Source: CAZDAM01 sp964503595 (GTDB lineage: Bacteria > Muiribacteriota > UBA6191). From it: a stretch of 25,812 nucleotides of DNA. This document shows, one piece after another, positions 6,957-15,322 of this stretch (the stretch's first letter is position 1; each line of letters starts with the position of its first letter). The stretch spans positions 1-25,812 of the forward strand of contig CAZDAM010000048.1 of the NCBI GenBank assembly GCA_964503595.1, written 5' to 3'. Position numbers and translations under genes: made by a program. The notes under the pieces were generated by a model. The model did no database searches. It was not told the origin of the DNA and saw only the letters and a program-made list of their open reading frames with translations.

Positions 6957-8597
6957 ATGCTGAACCGATCTGTTGCTTTATTTCTTTGTTTTGCACTGGC
7001 TTTTCCGGTTTCCGCCGTGGAGTACATGACGCGGGATCAGACCGAAAGTGCTGTGGTCTACGATTTGCCGGGGATTCTGCCCTCAGATGTATACCGTGAG
7101 CAGGATCCGGCCAACATGACGGCCAACGCCTTCTCTCGTACAGCGGACACGTTAAGTCAGAATACCAAGTTGACTCTGGGTCTGGTGGGTGGCATCGGGG
7201 CTCTTGGGCTTGCTGGTGTGCTCTCTGCTCCCATCGCAATCATTGCAGCCGCGGCCGTTGGTGGTGTGGCCCTGGTGGGTTCCCTGACCGACTACGATCG
7301 GCGTCAGGCTGCCCGTGGTTATTCCTACAGCAATCGGGGACTTCTGGGTCGTGGTAGTGGTTCTTCCTCTCTTCTGGGGGCAACCAGGGATCACCGGGAA
7401 AACGGTCTTCTGGGTTCGGTTTTCGGAATCACGAATGATCGTGGTGCCTATGGAGTGGGCGCTCTTGGGATTTCCAGCTCCCAAAGGGCTTCAGTTCATG
7501 TCAATATGCAATTTCCCCATGTTCTGAATGTGATGGGCCGTGGCTACAATTTTGCGGGCTACGATCAGAACTACCACACCGGTTTTTCTTCCCAGTACAG
7601 CTATATGAATGGCATGGGTGGCGTCATGAACACCATGCAGCATCCTTATGCTTATGGCCAGAGCCAGCTGATGGTTCAGGATGGAAGCATGGGTTATGCC
7701 TTTGCTCCCCAGTCTTCCTTCGAAGAAGAAGATGCCACCGTTGAGCGTCGTGGCCCTGCTTCTGCGGGAAGCTCTCCTTCTTCCCCTTACATGGCTGCTC
7801 AGCCCATGAACATGATGGCCCGTCCCGGTATGATGCAGCAGCCCGGCATGATGGGGGGGGCCTATCCAGGAATGATGCCTGGTGGAGTCAATCCCATGAT
7901 GGCCTACGGTTTTGCCTATGCTCCCCGTGAGATTCTGCACCCTAGCTTTGAGCAGACCCGCGAACGTTTTAATAATTTCTTTGAGCGGATTCAGCCCGCC
8001 GGAGCCCTTGCATCTTCTCAGGGAGATCCAACCGGTAATTATCAGGCGGTTCCCTGGTATGCGAATGTTCAGTATAACTGGCAGTCTTCGATTGGTATGC
8101 CCCAGAACATGCTTGCGACCAGTAATCAGTATGAAGATGGCGGTTTGGTCTGGAATCAGAGTTCCCCTCAGGGAAGAATGAGCCAGACCTATGCCCTGCC
8201 GGTTCAGCAGTATGATACCCGGGCGACCAGCTATCCGATGGGCAATGCCTACAATTCTCAGGCTTTGTCGAGCGGCTATCAGGGTGTCTATGCAGCAAAC
8301 GGCCAGTCGGTACAGATGGGATACGGTGGAACCTACACATATCCTCAGTATGGTCTGCCAGCTCAGACTGCACCGGGCCAGTATGCAACCGGTTCCTATG
8401 CTGCAACTTCAGCGGTAAACAATAATACAGCCGTGACAAACCAGACAGCTGCGACTCAGGAAGCTCAGCTTCGGGCCCAGCGGCAGATTCTTGCGACTGA
8501 GTTGCAGAAGGCTGTGGCCCAGGGGAGTAGTTCTCTTCAGCAGGAGCTTATGAAAAAGCTTCAGGCAGTGGATGAGCAACTGAATAACCTGAAATAA
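6957..8597 (+). CDS. Large exported Met/Gln/Tyr/Gly-rich low-complexity protein
   Basis: The 546-residue protein starts at the ATG at 6957 behind a strong GGAGG site, giving a textbook signal peptide (residues 1-20, LFLCFALAFPVSA). A Gly/Ala-rich hydrophobic stretch at about 72-110 could span or insert in a membrane in the manner of a glycine zipper. A long low-complexity region follows, rich in Gly, Tyr, Gln, Ser and Met, with a Met-Pro-Gly cluster at 279-316 (repeated PGMM units). The last 49 residues (498-546) are predicted from their heptad-like pattern to be a charged coiled coil. No enzymatic motif is visible. It is probably a cell-envelope or surface structural protein; the function is unknown. 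Codon use looks like its neighbours. It is preceded by a candidate ECF promoter and ends at a strong terminator. Confidence 0.85.
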   Translation: MLNRSVALFLCFALAFPVSAVEYMTRDQTESAVVYDLPGILPSDVYREQDPANMTANAFSRTADTLSQNTKLTLGLVGGIGALGLAGVLSAPIAIIAAAAVGGVALVGSLTDYDRRQAARGYSYSNRGLLGRGSGSSSLLGATRDHRENGLLGSVFGITNDRGAYGVGALGISSSQRASVHVNMQFPHVLNVMGRGYNFAGYDQNYHTGFSSQYSYMNGMGGVMNTMQHPYAYGQSQLMVQDGSMGYAFAPQSSFEEEDATVERRGPASAGSSPSSPYMAAQPMNMMARPGMMQQPGMMGGAYPGMMPGGVNPMMAYGFAYAPREILHPSFEQTRERFNNFFERIQPAGALASSQGDPTGNYQAVPWYANVQYNWQSSIGMPQNMLATSNQYEDGGLVWNQSSPQGRMSQTYALPVQQYDTRATSYPMGNAYNSQALSSGYQGVYAANGQSVQMGYGGTYTYPQYGLPAQTAPGQYATGSYAATSAVNNNTAVTNQTAATQEAQLRAQRQILATELQKAVAQGSSSLQQELMKKLQAVDEQLNNLK

Positions 8598-8617
8598 AGT
8601 CAGGATAGTCTAGTCTT

Positions 8618-8671
8618 GCGGGGTTTAGGAGTGCAGTTTCCTAGACCCCGCTTGTGTTTTAGGCATTTTTT
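8618..8671 (+). terminator. Rho-independent terminator
   Basis: A 13-base-pair stem (GCGGGGTTTAGGA with TCCTAGACCCCGC, one G-T pair) occupies 8618-8630 and 8639-8651 with an 8-base loop. It is followed by T-rich DNA including a run of seven T. It closes the gene set ending at 8597 and separates it from pyk. Confidence 0.85.
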
Positions 8672-8681
8672 TCAGTAAAAT
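8652..8681 (+). promoter_or_regulatory. Candidate promoter for pyk
   Basis: TTGTGT (8652-8657) and TAAAAT (8676-8681) are 18 bases apart directly after the terminator, placing the transcript start about 30 bases before pyk. The -35 match is poor. Confidence 0.3.
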
Positions 8682-8717
8682 CCACGCTTCGACTTATCCT
8701 TATCCATAGGGAGATGT

Positions 8718-10187
8718 ATGCGAAAGACGAAAATTGTAGCTACAGTCGGTCCTTCCTGCGACACAGCAGAAATGATTCGCGAGCTGATTCTAAGCGGCGT
8801 GAATGTGTTTCGTCTGAATATGAGCCATGGAGAGCATGGCAAAGTTGGCGAACTGATCCAGGTGATTCGCAAGAATTCGGAAGACCTGGATCGCCCTGTT
8901 TCCATTCTGATGGATATTCAGGGCCCCAAAATTCGGGTGGGGGTCTTCAGGGATTCCCAGATTGAGCTGGTCAAGGGGCAGCGGTTTACCTTTGATCAGG
9001 AGTCGGCTGAAGGTACAAATGAGCGGGTGAGTACAACCTATAAGACGATTCATCAGGACGTGAGACCTGGAGACCAGATTCTGCTGGATGACGGCAAAAT
9101 GGAAGTCAAGGTTGTCGCCGTGGAAATGGATCGGGTGGAAACCGAAGTCATCACGGGAGGAATCCTCAAGAACAAGAAGGGAATGAATCTGCCGGATGTC
9201 ACAATCAGTCTTCCTCCATTGACGGAAAAAGACATCAAGGACATTCATTTTGGCTGCACCCAGGATATCGATTACATTGCCATGAGCTTTGTGCAAAGAG
9301 CTCAGGATGTGACCTACCTTCGAAATATCCTGAACATGCAGAAGCGTTCTGATATCGGCATTATCTCCAAGATCGAAAAGATCGGGGCCGTTGAGGATGT
9401 CGACAAGATTATCGAGCTTTCAGATGCCATCATGGTGGCCAGGGGCGATCTTGGAGTGGAACTCGGACCTGAGAAGGTGCCGAATCTGCAAAAAAGAATC
9501 ATTACCAAATGCAATAAGGTCGGAGTTCCGGTGATTACGGCAACCCAGATGCTCGATTCCATGGAGAAGCAGGTCCGTCCGACGCGGGCAGAAGCCTCTG
9601 ATGTGGCCAATGCCATTCTGGATGGAACCGATGCTGTCATGCTCTCTGGTGAGACGGCTGCCGGAATGTATCCCCGTGAGTCGGTCGAAATGATGCGTAA
9701 AATCATTCTGGAAACCGAATCAGACATGCAGTATGGCCCCAGGCCCTTTCTCTGGTTTGAAATCAAGGACTGCTCAATTCCCCAGGCTTTGTCCTATTCC
9801 TCAGCCCAGGTGGCCAATGCTATTGGTGCCCACCTGATCTGCTGTTTCACGTCCGGTGGAAAGCAGCCCAGGATTGTTTCCCAGTTTCGCCCGCGTCAGC
9901 CAATTGTGGCGGTGACTTTTGATCGCCGGGTTGCAAATCGGGTGATGCTTTACTGGGGAGTTGTGCCCATTATCATCAAGGAGCTTTCCCGTCTGGATGA
10001 TGAGATTGTCGAGATGGAAGATCAGCTTCTGAAAAAGAACTGGGCTTCTGAAGGGGAGAAGGTCATCATTATGGGGGGGATTCCGACCCACATATCAGGC
10101 AGTACAAATATGCTCAAGGTTCATGCATTAAAGGATGCAACAACGCTCGAAAAAAACTACATATTTGACTTTGCCAATCGCGCCTGA
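8718..10187 (+). CDS. pyk: Pyruvate kinase
   Basis: The 489-residue protein catalyses the last step of glycolysis, transferring phosphate from phosphoenolpyruvate to ADP in the cytoplasm. The N-terminus (TKIVATVGPS) and the LNMSHG and DIQGPKIRVG segments form the start of the barrel and its ADP/metal site. KIEKIGAVE contains the catalytic lysine, MVARGDLGVE carries metal ligands, and TATQMLDSM with RPTRAEASDVANA and DAVMLSGETA are diagnostic. The C-terminal domain ends normally in PTHISGSTNMLKV. Length fits the family and nothing is missing. The start has AGGGAG upstream. It is followed 32 bases later by a STAS-domain gene and then rpmE with no terminator between, so the three may share a transcript. 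Confidence 0.97.
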   Translation: MRKTKIVATVGPSCDTAEMIRELILSGVNVFRLNMSHGEHGKVGELIQVIRKNSEDLDRPVSILMDIQGPKIRVGVFRDSQIELVKGQRFTFDQESAEGTNERVSTTYKTIHQDVRPGDQILLDDGKMEVKVVAVEMDRVETEVITGGILKNKKGMNLPDVTISLPPLTEKDIKDIHFGCTQDIDYIAMSFVQRAQDVTYLRNILNMQKRSDIGIISKIEKIGAVEDVDKIIELSDAIMVARGDLGVELGPEKVPNLQKRIITKCNKVGVPVITATQMLDSMEKQVRPTRAEASDVANAILDGTDAVMLSGETAAGMYPRESVEMMRKIILETESDMQYGPRPFLWFEIKDCSIPQALSYSSAQVANAIGAHLICCFTSGGKQPRIVSQFRPRQPIVAVTFDRRVANRVMLYWGVVPIIIKELSRLDDEIVEMEDQLLKKNWASEGEKVIIMGGIPTHISGSTNMLKVHALKDATTLEKNYIFDFANRA

Positions 10188-10219
10188 TAACTATTTTCCC
10201 TGCGGACACGGGGGTAAAA

Positions 10220-10498
10220 ATGATCGGGAAAATTCAGTGGGCCAGACCTTTGACCCGCAAAAATCTGCCGAATTTAAAGGCAGAAATCGTAAAACTTGAA
10301 AATGAGGAAAAAATATCTATAATACTGGACCTTAAATCTGTAGATGCTATGGACTCTTCCGGTCTGGGTTTTCTGATTGAAACCATGAGGCGGCTGACGG
10401 AGAAAGGGCAAAGGCTCAAGCTGGCTAATGCCAACCCCTCAATCGGTCGAATTCTGGGTCTCTTTGGAGCCGAACTGGTGCTGGAAGGGCGTAAATAA
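10220..10498 (+). CDS. STAS-domain anti-sigma factor antagonist (SpoIIAA/RsbV type)
   Basis: The 92-residue protein is a single STAS domain. The signature DSSGLGFL (45-52) carries the serine that a partner kinase phosphorylates in SpoIIAA/RsbV proteins, and the preceding IILDLKSVDAMD strand and following helix are typical. In this family the unphosphorylated form binds an anti-sigma kinase and releases its sigma factor. No kinase, phosphatase or matching sigma factor gene is adjacent, so the target is unknown; the ECF sigma factor further on has a FecR-type partner and is probably not it. The gene is 32 bases after pyk and 23 before rpmE, with a GGGG ribosome site. Confidence 0.88.
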   Translation: MIGKIQWARPLTRKNLPNLKAEIVKLENEEKISIILDLKSVDAMDSSGLGFLIETMRRLTEKGQRLKLANANPSIGRILGLFGAELVLEGRK

Positions 10499-10521
10499 AA
10501 GGCCGAGTCGAGGAGACTACT

Positions 10522-10731
10522 ATGAAAAAAGAAATTCATCCTGCCCTCTATCTGGCTACGTTCCGGTGTGCATGCGGTCATTCCTTCCAGGCACTGTCCA
10601 CGAAGGAAGAGATCACATTGGATATTTGCAGCAACTGCCATCCTTTCTATACAGGAAAGCAGAAGTTCGTGGATATCGCCGGCCGCGTAGATCGCTTCAA
10701 CAAGCGCTATGCGAGCGTAATCAAGAAGTGA
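10522..10731 (+). CDS. rpmE: Ribosomal protein L31, zinc-binding type
   Basis: The 69-residue protein is 50S subunit protein L31. It keeps the four zinc cysteines, CAC at 16-18 and CSNC at 36-39, and the conserved HPFYTGKQ and GRVDRFNKRY segments. This marks it as the zinc-containing C+ form rather than the zinc-independent paralogue induced under zinc starvation. The start has GAGGAG upstream. It is last in the pyk-STAS-rpmE run and is followed by a terminator. Confidence 0.96.
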   Translation: MKKEIHPALYLATFRCACGHSFQALSTKEEITLDICSNCHPFYTGKQKFVDIAGRVDRFNKRYASVIKK

Positions 10732-10787
10732 ATCCAGTGATTTTGGGGCAGCCAGAGTCCAGTTCGGATGTGGCAGCCTGAATCAGA

Positions 10788-10828
10788 AAAGAGTCGGGGA
10801 GTTGAAAAATCCCCCGGCTCTTTGTGCT
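10788..10828 (+). terminator. Probable terminator after rpmE
   Basis: AAAGAGTCGGGG (10788-10799) pairs with CCCCGGCTCTTT (10812-10823) with one G-T pair, giving a 12-base-pair stem. The trailing T content is modest (TTT, GTG, CTTT), so efficiency is uncertain. Confidence 0.65.
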
Positions 10829-10851
10829 TTGTGTAAAATGGTTTCCAACTT

Positions 10852-11463
10852 GTGAATGCCCGATTGATTCTATTTCTGGTTCTGGGACTTTTCCTGCTTT
10901 TTCTTGTGATTGGCGGGGATGTTTTCATGGGCCTTCAGCGTCAGCAGAATTTCAAGAAGCTTGAGCTTTCGGAGCCTCCGGTTCATCTCAAGGCCTATTC
11001 GAATCAGGAAGAGCGCTATATGCCCATGTCTCCGATGAGGCTTGGTTCATCCTACATGGAAGAAAAATACCGGAAGGGTATGGAAAAGGCGCTTCAGGAA
11101 GAGAGACAAGCGGAATTCCTGAGACAGGAGCGGCGCTCCCTTCAGGATTTTCTGGATTCCGAGGCCGGAGAAAAGTTTGCGTCAGCCATTGAGCTCATGA
11201 AGCTGGGCCGGATGGAAGAGGCCCGGCGGAATCTCAACGATGCTCTGGATATTCGTGATAACTACGATTACGCCATCTGGGTAGTCTTTATCAAGGAACT
11301 CGTACGAACCTATCTGGGTGAGGAGGATATGAAGGAAGTGGACAGTGCCATGGTGCGCTACCTGAGCCTGATTAAGAATCAGCATTCTTCCGAGGCCTAC
11401 CAAAGAGCAGTCCGGGATATCTCTGATGCCATTCAGGCCCGTATGCTCAGAAGGGGTCTCTGA
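10852..11463 (+). CDS. Membrane-anchored protein with TPR-like region, linked to prepilin genes
   Basis: The 203-residue product begins at GTG. One transmembrane helix spans about residues 4-25 (very rich in Leu and Phe), so the rest is probably held on one face of the inner membrane. A long charged helical region (about 70-110) leads into a helix-turn-helix pattern, SAIELMKLGRMEEARRNLNDAL and on, that looks like one or two tetratricopeptide-type repeats; the match is by eye. No enzyme motif is visible. The stop TGA overlaps the ATG of the next gene (TGATG), and two prepilin-like genes follow, so it is probably an assembly or accessory factor for pseudopili. There is almost no Shine-Dalgarno sequence, and a TAAAAT box stands only 12 bases upstream of GTG, so a very short leader is possible. 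Confidence 0.75.
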   Translation: MNARLILFLVLGLFLLFLVIGGDVFMGLQRQQNFKKLELSEPPVHLKAYSNQEERYMPMSPMRLGSSYMEEKYRKGMEKALQEERQAEFLRQERRSLQDFLDSEAGEKFASAIELMKLGRMEEARRNLNDALDIRDNYDYAIWVVFIKELVRTYLGEEDMKEVDSAMVRYLSLIKNQHSSEAYQRAVRDISDAIQARMLRRGL

Positions 11464-12023
11464 TGCGCCGCGGGCTCAGTCTGGTGGAAGTTTTGGCGGC
11501 AACGGCTCTGATGTCCATGCTGCTGGTGCCGATTTTTCTGATGATGCAGTTTTCGACAGCCTCGGTTTACCGCTCCACAAACGATATCCTGGCTTCTTCG
11601 CTGGCGATTGCCAAGATAGAGGAGCTGCGTTCCCTTCCCTACCACCAGGTGGAGAATATTCTTCTGGGGCTTCCTTTTGATGATACCAGCCGTGAAACGG
11701 GTTCTGGCCGGCTGTTTGGACCGTTTGAACCGGTTCCGGCCCGGCCTGACATTGCCGAACCTTCCCTTTACACATCGGGGGGTACGGTCTTTCACCGTTA
11801 TACATGGCTTTCCTATTTTCCCGATCCCAATCCCAGTACAGCCTATCCTGATTTTGATCGCAAGAAAAGAAGAATCAAGGTCAATGTCCAGATTTTCTGG
11901 CGGGATCGTCTGTCTAAAACAGTTGCTCTGGATCAGGACCTCTCTTTTGAGACCATCATTCATGATGAGGGCTACAATCCCAAGCCCGGTTACAATGCCT
12001 TTTTGAAGGATGCGGCAGAATGA
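11463..12023 (+). CDS. Prepilin-like protein (PilV/GspI-type minor pseudopilin)
   Basis: The 186-residue protein has a type IV prepilin N-terminus. A short basic leader ends in Gly4, then comes LSLVEVLAATALMSM with Glu at mature position 5, followed by a hydrophobic helix to about residue 30. In this family prepilin peptidase cuts after the glycine, and the helix packs into a type IV pilus or type II secretion pseudopilus. The globular part (about 35-186) has no motif I recognise. The start has AGAAGGGG upstream and overlaps the previous stop; the gene ends in an ATGA overlap with a second prepilin. Whether it serves a pilus or a secretion system cannot be told here. Confidence 0.85.
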   Translation: MRRGLSLVEVLAATALMSMLLVPIFLMMQFSTASVYRSTNDILASSLAIAKIEELRSLPYHQVENILLGLPFDDTSRETGSGRLFGPFEPVPARPDIAEPSLYTSGGTVFHRYTWLSYFPDPNPSTAYPDFDRKKRRIKVNVQIFWRDRLSKTVALDQDLSFETIIHDEGYNPKPGYNAFLKDAAE

Positions 12024-12640
12024 AGCGACGCGGTTTGAGTCTGGTGGAAATCACGGTGGTGATTGCCTTGGTCGCAACCATTCTTGGGGTTGCCTACTAC
12101 AAATTCGTTCAGGATCGGAAAAACGAGGTTCGTCAGGCTTCGCGGGTGGATCGTCAGCAGTCTATGCGGCGGTTTCTTCTAAGATTTCGGGAAGACATGC
12201 TGACCATGGATGAACTGAAGAGCTTTTCGGTCAGAAATGCCGCTGATCCCCTGTTTGACATGCAACTGATTGAGATGAGCTTCAATCGTTACACTCCGGA
12301 TGGTGCGGAGGAAGTCGAGTACCGTTATGACTTCAACGGGCGCCGGTTTATGCGTCTGGTGCCGGGCAAGGCGGATATGGTGGTTGAGAATATCGCCGGA
12401 CTGCAGCTTCTTCCCTATGATTTTGCCAGAGAGAGGATTAGGAATTCTGCTGAGCTTCGCTATCTTTATTACCTGGAAGCTCGGATTCGTTTCGTGCAGA
12501 CGGATGCCAGAGAGCTTGCTCCCGGAGTTCTTGAGGGGCAGCATGATTTGATGCTGAAGGTTTACCCACGGCTCAAGTCGAGTCAGAACAAGGCGAGCTT
12601 CAACCGTTTTCGCCTCAATTCCCGCTTCACGGGTTCCTGA
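12020..12640 (+). CDS. Prepilin-like protein (PilW/GspJ-type minor pseudopilin)
   Basis: The 206-residue protein begins MKRRG, followed by LSLVEITVVIALVATILG. This is a prepilin peptidase site with Glu at mature position 5 and a hydrophobic helix. Its larger C-terminal part contains a YRYDFNGRRFMRL beta segment and VVENIAGLQLLPYDF, which resemble the PilW/GspJ group of minor pilins, in which such an 'I.GL...Y' segment is common. It is translationally coupled to the previous prepilin by ATGA. No major pilin, peptidase or assembly ATPase lies next to it; the only ATPase-like gene, at 92-1813 on the other strand, is degenerate. Confidence 0.85.
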   Translation: MKRRGLSLVEITVVIALVATILGVAYYKFVQDRKNEVRQASRVDRQQSMRRFLLRFREDMLTMDELKSFSVRNAADPLFDMQLIEMSFNRYTPDGAEEVEYRYDFNGRRFMRLVPGKADMVVENIAGLQLLPYDFARERIRNSAELRYLYYLEARIRFVQTDARELAPGVLEGQHDLMLKVYPRLKSSQNKASFNRFRLNSRFTGS

Positions 12641-12655
12641 TTCAAGCCGGTCATA

Positions 12656-12686
12656 TTCACTGAGAAAGCCCCGGATCTGTTATAAT
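12656..12686 (+). promoter_or_regulatory. Extended -10 promoter for alaS-ruvX
   Basis: A perfect TATAAT (12681-12686) preceded by TGT forms an extended -10 element (TGnTATAAT). A weak -35 TTCACT lies at 12656-12661 with a 19-base spacer. The transcript would begin about 30 bases before alaS. Confidence 0.65.
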
Positions 12687-12724
12687 TCGCACCCTGTTTT
12701 TTTGAAAAGGTTCAGGAGTAGGCC

Positions 12725-15322
12725 ATGCAAGCCAGAGAAATTCGCCAGAAATACCTTCAGTTTTTTGAACAAAGAGGGCATAGCGTCGTGCCTTCCTCTT
12801 CCCTGGTTCCTGAGGAGGATCCATCCTTGTTGTTTGTCAATTCAGGAATGGTGCCCTTCAAGGATGTCTTTACCGGGGCCAGTACCAGGGATTACACCAG
12901 GGCGACAAGCTGCCAGCGTTCGATTCGTGCGGGGGGCAAACATAATGATCTGGAGCAGGTAGGGTATACCAAAAGGCATCATACTTTCTTTGAGATGCTG
13001 GGGAATTTCTCCTTTGGTGATTATTTCAAGGATGATGCGATTGCCTTTGCCTGGGAGTTTGTCACCAAAGTCCTGAGCCTTCCTCTGGATCGGCTTTATG
13101 TGTCCATTTACAAGGATGATGAGGAAACCTACAGGATCTGGCGCTCCCTGAATGTTCCCACGGGTCGGATTTACCGCTTTGGCGAGAAGGATAATTTCTG
13201 GTCGATGGGAGATACCGGTCCCTGTGGTCCCTGTTCCGAAATCTTCTATGATCTGGGGCCAGAGGCTGGCACCGGACCGGAAGATGTTATGGGTGGAGAG
13301 GGCGATCGCTTCTTGGAATTCTGGAATCTGGTTTTTATGCAGTATGAAACCAGAAAGGACGGAACCCGCCATGTTCTGCCTCGTCCATCCATTGATACGG
13401 GCATGGGGCTTGAGAGGGTTACCACGATTCTTCAGGGCAAGGTCTCCAACTACGATACCGATATATTTACCCCACTGACTTCGGCGACCGCTTCCAGAAC
13501 TAGCGGCAGCAATTTTAACGAAGAGCAGAGAAAGATCGCCTGTCAGGTGATTGCGGATCATGCCCGAGCCGCCACCATGCTGGTTGGAGATGGGGTTCTG
13601 CCCTCCAATCTGGGCCGGGGTTATGTTTTAAGAAGGATCATGCGCCGTGCCATCCGCTTTTCCTATCAGCTCGGAATTCAGGAACCCTTCCTGTTTGATC
13701 TTTCCAAAGAAGTCATGAATTCTCTGGGTGAAGCCCATCCAATCTTTTCAGGCCGGGAAACCTTCGTTACCGATACAATCCGCCGCGAAGAGGACAGCTT
13801 CCTGAAAACCGTACACAAGGGGCTTGATCTTCTCGAGCAGGAGGCTTCCAAGGTGACAGCGGGCAATCAGGTGCCGGCTGAAACCGTCTTTCTGCTTTAT
13901 GACACTTTTGGATTTCCCAAGGATCTGACCCGTGTGGTGCTCAAAGAGCGCAATATGGATTTTGATGAAAAGCGCTTTGATGATCTGATGGAAGAGCAGC
14001 GGGAGAGAGCCCGCGCCGCCCAGAAATTTTCCTCTGGCCAATCCTGGGAAACCACGGTATATCTTGAGGATGTCGAAGGGGAATTTGTTGGTTATGACAG
14101 CCTTCAGGCGGAAAGTTTTATTGCCCGTGTTTCAATCAATGAAACGAAGGATGTGTACCGCATTGTCCTGACCAGAACCCCGTTTTATGCGGAATCCGGT
14201 GGCCAGGTAGGAGATCGGGGAGTTCTGAAAGCTGGCGGAGCCCTGTTTCGGGTCTTTGATTGTCAGAAAGAAGAAGGGGCAATTGTCCATTACTGTGAGC
14301 TGGAAGACGGTGTCCTGGACCCGAAAGCTTCGGTTCTTGCTGAAGTCGATTCGAATCACCGTCACTGGGTTGTCAGAAACCATACCGCTGTTCATATGCT
14401 TCAGGCTGCCCTGAAAGAGGAGCTTGGGGAGCATATCCAGCAGGCAGGCTCCTATGTGGATGCCGAGCGTTTCCGTTTTGACTTTTCCCACCCTCAGGCC
14501 CTGAGTGCCCAGGAAATCGAAAGCATTGAAAAGAAGCTTTTCTTCAAGTTGAATGCAGGGCGAGAAGTTCTGGTTCATAACAAGCCTCTGGAGGAAGCCC
14601 GTCAGATGGGGGCGATTTGCCCCTTCGGAGAAAAATATGGGGATGTTGTCCGCATTATTGATGTACCGGGCTGGTCCATGGAATTCTGCGGTGGAACCCA
14701 TGTCAGAAATGTCTCTGAAATCGGTATGATTAAAATCGTTTCCGAGAGTTCGATTGCTTCTGGTGTGCGCCGGATTGAAGGTGTGACTTCCCGTCGTGCC
14801 TTTGAGCTTTTTCAAAAAGGTTATCAGGCTGTGGAGTCCTTGAAGCGGACTCTGAAAACCAAGGACGATGTCATTCAAAGAATCGATTCCCTGATGGAGG
14901 ACTCCCGCCAGAAGGACAAGGAAATCCTGAAACTGAAAACCGAATTGTCCCGCCTTGAGATGGACAAGGCTCTGGAAGCGATTGAGGAGATTGGTCAGAC
15001 CAGAGTTCTGGCCGCCTCCTTCAATGGGGTGGATGCCAAGGTGTTTCGAACCATGTCGGATACAGCCATGCAGAAGATTGGTAGCGGCATAGTCGTTTTG
15101 GGCAACGATTCCGATGGCAAGGCCAGTCTTTTGTGCCGCATCAGCGATGATCTCGTAAAGAAGGGTATGAAGGCCAATGATATCCTCAATCCTCTGGCCG
15201 AGATGATTGGGGGTCGCGGTGGCGGGAAACCCAATATGGCCCAGGCTGGTGGAACCCAGCCGGAAAAACTGCCCCAGGCAATGGCAAGGGTGTCCGAACT
15301 TGTACGGGGGCTGGTTTCTTGA
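12725..15322 (+). CDS. alaS: Alanyl-tRNA synthetase
   Basis: The 865-residue class II enzyme charges tRNA-Ala in the cytoplasm. The catalytic domain starts with REIRQKYLQFFEQRGH and contains FFEMLGNFSFGDYFK and DTGPCGPCSE. The editing domain has its zinc-type motifs, H553/H557 in RNHTAVHML and C655/H659 in CGGTH, so removal of mischarged serine or glycine should work. A coiled coil (about 710-755) leads to the C-terminal DHHA1-like domain with GGRGGGKPNMAQAGG. Length and order are normal. The start has AGGAG upstream and an extended -10 promoter. Its stop overlaps the TTG start of ruvX, an alaS-ruvX pairing also known in Firmicutes. Confidence 0.98.
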   Translation: MQAREIRQKYLQFFEQRGHSVVPSSSLVPEEDPSLLFVNSGMVPFKDVFTGASTRDYTRATSCQRSIRAGGKHNDLEQVGYTKRHHTFFEMLGNFSFGDYFKDDAIAFAWEFVTKVLSLPLDRLYVSIYKDDEETYRIWRSLNVPTGRIYRFGEKDNFWSMGDTGPCGPCSEIFYDLGPEAGTGPEDVMGGEGDRFLEFWNLVFMQYETRKDGTRHVLPRPSIDTGMGLERVTTILQGKVSNYDTDIFTPLTSATASRTSGSNFNEEQRKIACQVIADHARAATMLVGDGVLPSNLGRGYVLRRIMRRAIRFSYQLGIQEPFLFDLSKEVMNSLGEAHPIFSGRETFVTDTIRREEDSFLKTVHKGLDLLEQEASKVTAGNQVPAETVFLLYDTFGFPKDLTRVVLKERNMDFDEKRFDDLMEEQRERARAAQKFSSGQSWETTVYLEDVEGEFVGYDSLQAESFIARVSINETKDVYRIVLTRTPFYAESGGQVGDRGVLKAGGALFRVFDCQKEEGAIVHYCELEDGVLDPKASVLAEVDSNHRHWVVRNHTAVHMLQAALKEELGEHIQQAGSYVDAERFRFDFSHPQALSAQEIESIEKKLFFKLNAGREVLVHNKPLEEARQMGAICPFGEKYGDVVRIIDVPGWSMEFCGGTHVRNVSEIGMIKIVSESSIASGVRRIEGVTSRRAFELFQKGYQAVESLKRTLKTKDDVIQRIDSLMEDSRQKDKEILKLKTELSRLEMDKALEAIEEIGQTRVLAASFNGVDAKVFRTMSDTAMQKIGSGIVVLGNDSDGKASLLCRISDDLVKKGMKANDILNPLAEMIGGRGGGKPNMAQAGGTQPEKLPQAMARVSELVRGLVS

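Noticed and set aside
6338..7027. 229-codon minus-strand open frame
   Set aside because: It crosses two plus-strand genes with signal peptides and good ribosome sites; antisense shadow.
7798..7920. Met-Pro-Gly repeats as a tandem DNA repeat or CRISPR-like array
   Set aside because: The units vary in length and codon use; the repetition is at the protein level only.
12842..13561. 239-codon minus-strand open frame in alaS
   Set aside because: Antisense to a fully conserved synthetase.
14132..14878. 248-codon minus-strand open frame in alaS
   Set aside because: Antisense to the editing domain; no independent signals.
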